Shown here: one piece after another, positions 61,955 through 64,000 of the stretch
How the letters are laid out: every line of letters begins with the position of its first letter
Numbering within the stretch: position 1 is the first letter of the stretch
Assembly: GCA_021325145.1 (NCBI GenBank)
Contig: JAJPHR010000076.1
Span: forward strand, 1 to 64,000
Source: Verrucomicrobiota bacterium
GTDB taxonomy: Bacteria > Verrucomicrobiota > Verrucomicrobiia > Limisphaerales > Pedosphaeraceae
Reading direction: 5' to 3'
Length of the DNA: 64,000 nucleotides
The notes under the pieces: model-generated
What the model saw: the letters and a program-made list of their open reading frames with translations, nothing else
What the model was told of the DNA's origin: nothing
The model's database searches: none
Made by a program: the position numbers and the translations under genes

Positions 61955-64000
61955 CTACGTAAGACTCCCAATCCGCCGCAGCCGTATCACCGGTTCCTTG
62001 GTGATTCGCGACCCGGCCAAATCAATCTCGAATTCCGCCACCCAGTCGTTGAGTTCCTCTGGATCGACGAGCATTTGCTGGACCTTCCAGGTTCGCTTGT
62101 CTTCAGAAGGAACGACGTACGTATGCCGCAGATTCCGCGCATTCGGATCGAGGCAAATGTACTCGTGCTCCGCGTGAAACGCTTCGTGGCTTTGCCGCAG
62201 TCGCTCGGCTGTCCACGGTTCGCCTTCGGGTTGGTCCGGTGAACTCAATCCCGCCAACGCCTGCTCGTAATCCTCGATCACCAACCCGCGCAGGAAGGTG
62301 AAGATGCGGTTGCGAATCGCGGCGGTGAATGCCTTGACGTCGCGCGTGATGTCGGCCGCGGCTTCCTCCGCGCCAGGCGGACGCACTTCCGCCTGGTCCG
62401 CGCGCGGCTGATAATTCGGATCGCGCATCCGTTCCCATTCTTCCAAAAGGCTTGAGTCCACTTGGCGAATCATCGTCCCGAGGTAAAGTTCCAACTCGCG
62501 AATGGCGTCATTCTTGGCGGCGTCAGGCACTGTTTGCGCGAGGACTTTGTGGACGCTGGACAAGTATCGCAGCAGCACGCCCTCGGCGCGCTGCAACTCG
62601 TAATCCTTGATGTAATCCGCAAACGAACGAAATTGCTTGAACATCTCGCGCGCGATGGATTTCGGCCGGATGTTTTCCTGTCCCACCCACGGATGTTTAT
62701 CCGCGAAGGCGTTGAAAGTTGAGTAGATGAATTCGCGTTTCGGCTTGGGGTACTCGAGTTTTTCCAGTTCCTCCATGCGCTCGTCATATTCAATTCCCTG
62801 CATCTTCATCTCGGCCATCTTCTGGTCCTTCACCCGGTCGAGTTGCTTGCGCAGGATGAGATCGGGATTCTCCAGAATCGACTCCACGAGCGTGATCAAA
62901 TCGAGCGCATAATCCGGCGCTTGCGGATCAAGCGCGGGAATTGTCTCCAGGAGATATAATGACAGCGTCTGGTCCATCGAAAAATCGTCCTGCAAATTGA
63001 TATTCACCCGCAACGAGGCGCCTGCTTCCGTTCGTGGTATAAACTCGATAATCTTCCGTTCCACCAGCGAACGGAACAATTGCCACGCGCGCTTCACGTG
63101 GGCTTTTTTGGACCTGGGTGATTCATGCGAACGCGCAATCAATTGCTGCATCGCTTTGCAACCGTCCCCGCTGCGGCTGAGCACGTTCAGCAGCATCGCG
63201 TGCGACACGGCGAACCGCGACGTCAACCGTTCTGGTGGCGCGGCAATCAATCGCGCGAAGGTGTTCTTGTCCCAATTGACGAAATTCTTCTCGGGCGGCT
63301 GGCGCTTGACAAATTTCCTCCCGCCCTTGGCCGCCTTTTCTTCGAGCTTGAGGTTCTCGACCATATGTTCAGGCGCTTGTGCCACCACCCAGCCTTTATC
63401 ATCGAAGCCCTTGCGGCCGGCCCTTCCGCCGATCTGATGGAAATCCCGCGCCGTAAGAATGCCCGTCTTTTGGCCGTCGAACTTGCACAGCTTGGTAAAC
63501 AGGACGGTGCGGATGGGCACGTTGATGCCCACGCCCAGCGTGTCGGTGCCGCAAATGATTTTGAGCAAGCCTTGCTGCGCCAGTTGTTCCACCAGCACGC
63601 GATACTTGGGCAGCAAGCCGGCATGATGCAAACCGATGCCGTGGCGCAGCCATTTTTTGATGTCAGGACCGTAGGGGCTGGTAAACTTGAAGCCTTCAAT
63701 CGCGCTGGCAATGGCGGTTTTCTCCTCGCGCGTGCAGACATTCACGCTTGTGAAATCCTGCGCGCTCTGGGCCGCTTCGAGTTGTGTAAAATGTACGATA
63801 TAAACGGGACTTTTGCGCTCTGCCACGAGACTTTCGAGCGTTTGCGCCAGCGGCAGCTCCGAATAGGCGTACTCCAGCGGCACCGGCCGTTCGGTCGAGG
63901 CGACGGTTATCGTTGGTTTGCCATTCAGTCGCGTCAGTTCCTCTTCGAAAAACGCCGTGTCGCCCAGCGTCGCCGACATGAGCAAAAACCGCGCCTGCGG
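61955..64000 (-). CDS. Ski2-like DEAD/DEAH-box helicase with DUF3516 (5' partial)
   Basis: 681 residues are visible and the frame continues off the window ([13 protein letters not shown] at the edge), so the N-terminal helicase lobe with Walker motifs is missing. Motif III is SAT; RecA lobe 2 shows [53 protein letters not shown] and motif [18 protein letters not shown]. The long C-terminal region resembles DUF3516 ([40 protein letters not shown]). Such proteins are probable RNA helicases. Strand and frame are clear; it converges with the BNR-repeat gene. Confidence 0.93.
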   Translation of the reverse strand, partial: PQARFLLMSATLGDTAFFEEELTRLNGKPTITVASTERPVPLEYAYSELPLAQTLESLVAERKSPVYIVHFTQLEAAQSAQDFTSVNVCTREEKTAIASAIEGFKFTSPYGPDIKKWLRHGIGLHHAGLLPKYRVLVEQLAQQGLLKIICGTDTLGVGINVPIRTVLFTKLCKFDGQKTGILTARDFHQIGGRAGRKGFDDKGWVVAQAPEHMVENLKLEEKAAKGGRKFVKRQPPEKNFVNWDKNTFARLIAAPPERLTSRFAVSHAMLLNVLSRSGDGCKAMQQLIARSHESPRSKKAHVKRAWQLFRSLVERKIIEFIPRTEAGASLRVNINLQDDFSMDQTLSLYLLETIPALDPQAPDYALDLITLVESILENPDLILRKQLDRVKDQKMAEMKMQGIEYDERMEELEKLEYPKPKREFIYSTFNAFADKHPWVGQENIRPKSIAREMFKQFRSFADYIKDYELQRAEGVLLRYLSSVHKVLAQTVPDAAKNDAIRELELYLGTMIRQVDSSLLEEWERMRDPNYQPRADQAEVRPPGAEEAAADITRDVKAFTAAIRNRIFTFLRGLVIEDYEQALAGLSSPDQPEGEPWTAERLRQSHEAFHAEHEYICLDPNARNLRHTYVVPSEDKRTWKVQQMLVDPEELNDWVAEFEIDLAGSRITKEPVIRLRRIGSLT

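Overview
The window looks like a chromosomal segment of a free-living, polysaccharide-degrading member of the PVC superphylum, most likely Verrucomicrobiota (Pedosphaera-like). The evidence is gene content: a type II secretion-type prepilin with the H-X9-DG tail signature, a large secreted heme-binding dehydrogenase-like protein with a C-terminal c-type cytochrome, a ThuA-like protein, GH29 and GH95-like enzymes, a FecR protein beside a CHASE2 cyclase, and huge Ig/BNR-repeat secreted proteins. There is no rRNA or tRNA in the window to confirm the phylum. DNA is about 58-60% GC with short intergenic gaps, except for several gaps packed with dispersed repeats.

Layout. 1-5452 (+): a signalling operon of a poly-HAMP/GAF hybrid histidine kinase with three receiver domains (5' end outside the window), a REC-PAS-kinase and a single-domain response regulator. 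5453-6840: 1.4 kb of hairpins and repeats with no convincing gene. 6841-14896: a secreted His/Gly/aromatic-rich protein, another Rcp1-like response regulator, a membrane protein, a TMTC-like GT-C/TPR protein, an OvoA-C-like methyltransferase, an M29-type peptidase and a TrmN6-like methyltransferase. 15043-17081: a response regulator coupled by a 4-bp overlap to a PAS hybrid kinase. 17424-28397: ThuA, the PVC cytochrome protein, a RelE/Xre-type toxin-antitoxin pair with a damaged toxin, and a fucoside-degradation run (GH95-like lipoprotein, Tat-exported large protein, GH29). 28574-34723 (-): a frameshifted Bax-inhibitor-1/YccA gene followed upstream by a complete assimilatory sulfate reduction operon (cysI-cysH-cysD-cysNC), divergent from a NifS/IscS cysteine desulfurase; then mtnP. 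37241-47117: an SGNH hydrolase, a giant Ig-fold secreted protein, a prepilin, a tagaturonate-epimerase-family protein and an alpha/beta hydrolase. 47241-51535: FecR, a CHASE2 nucleotide cyclase and an aldo/keto-reductase-fold protein that has lost its catalytic tetrad. 51553-53792: an orphan type I modification M/S pair with degenerate motifs and a half-sized S subunit. 53981-64000: a DUF5696-like secreted protein, MFS and NUDIX genes, an FmdB zinc ribbon, a YCF48/BNR-repeat protein and the 3' part of a Ski2-like helicase.

How the parts fit. Sulfur assimilation (cys operon, desulfurase, MTA phosphorylase, possibly the mercaptohistidine-type methyltransferase) and fucose/uronate polysaccharide use are the metabolic themes. 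The kinase clusters carry no DNA-binding output domain, so they look like phosphorelays that feed elsewhere. The most unusual signals are (i) several families of dispersed inverted repeats, one of which has supplied the signal-peptide coding sequence of a hydrolase; (ii) a 3.2-kb stretch where an AKR and a DNA methylase both lack canonical catalytic residues; and (iii) single-base frameshifts in a toxin and in a YccA gene, which are either real decay or assembly errors.
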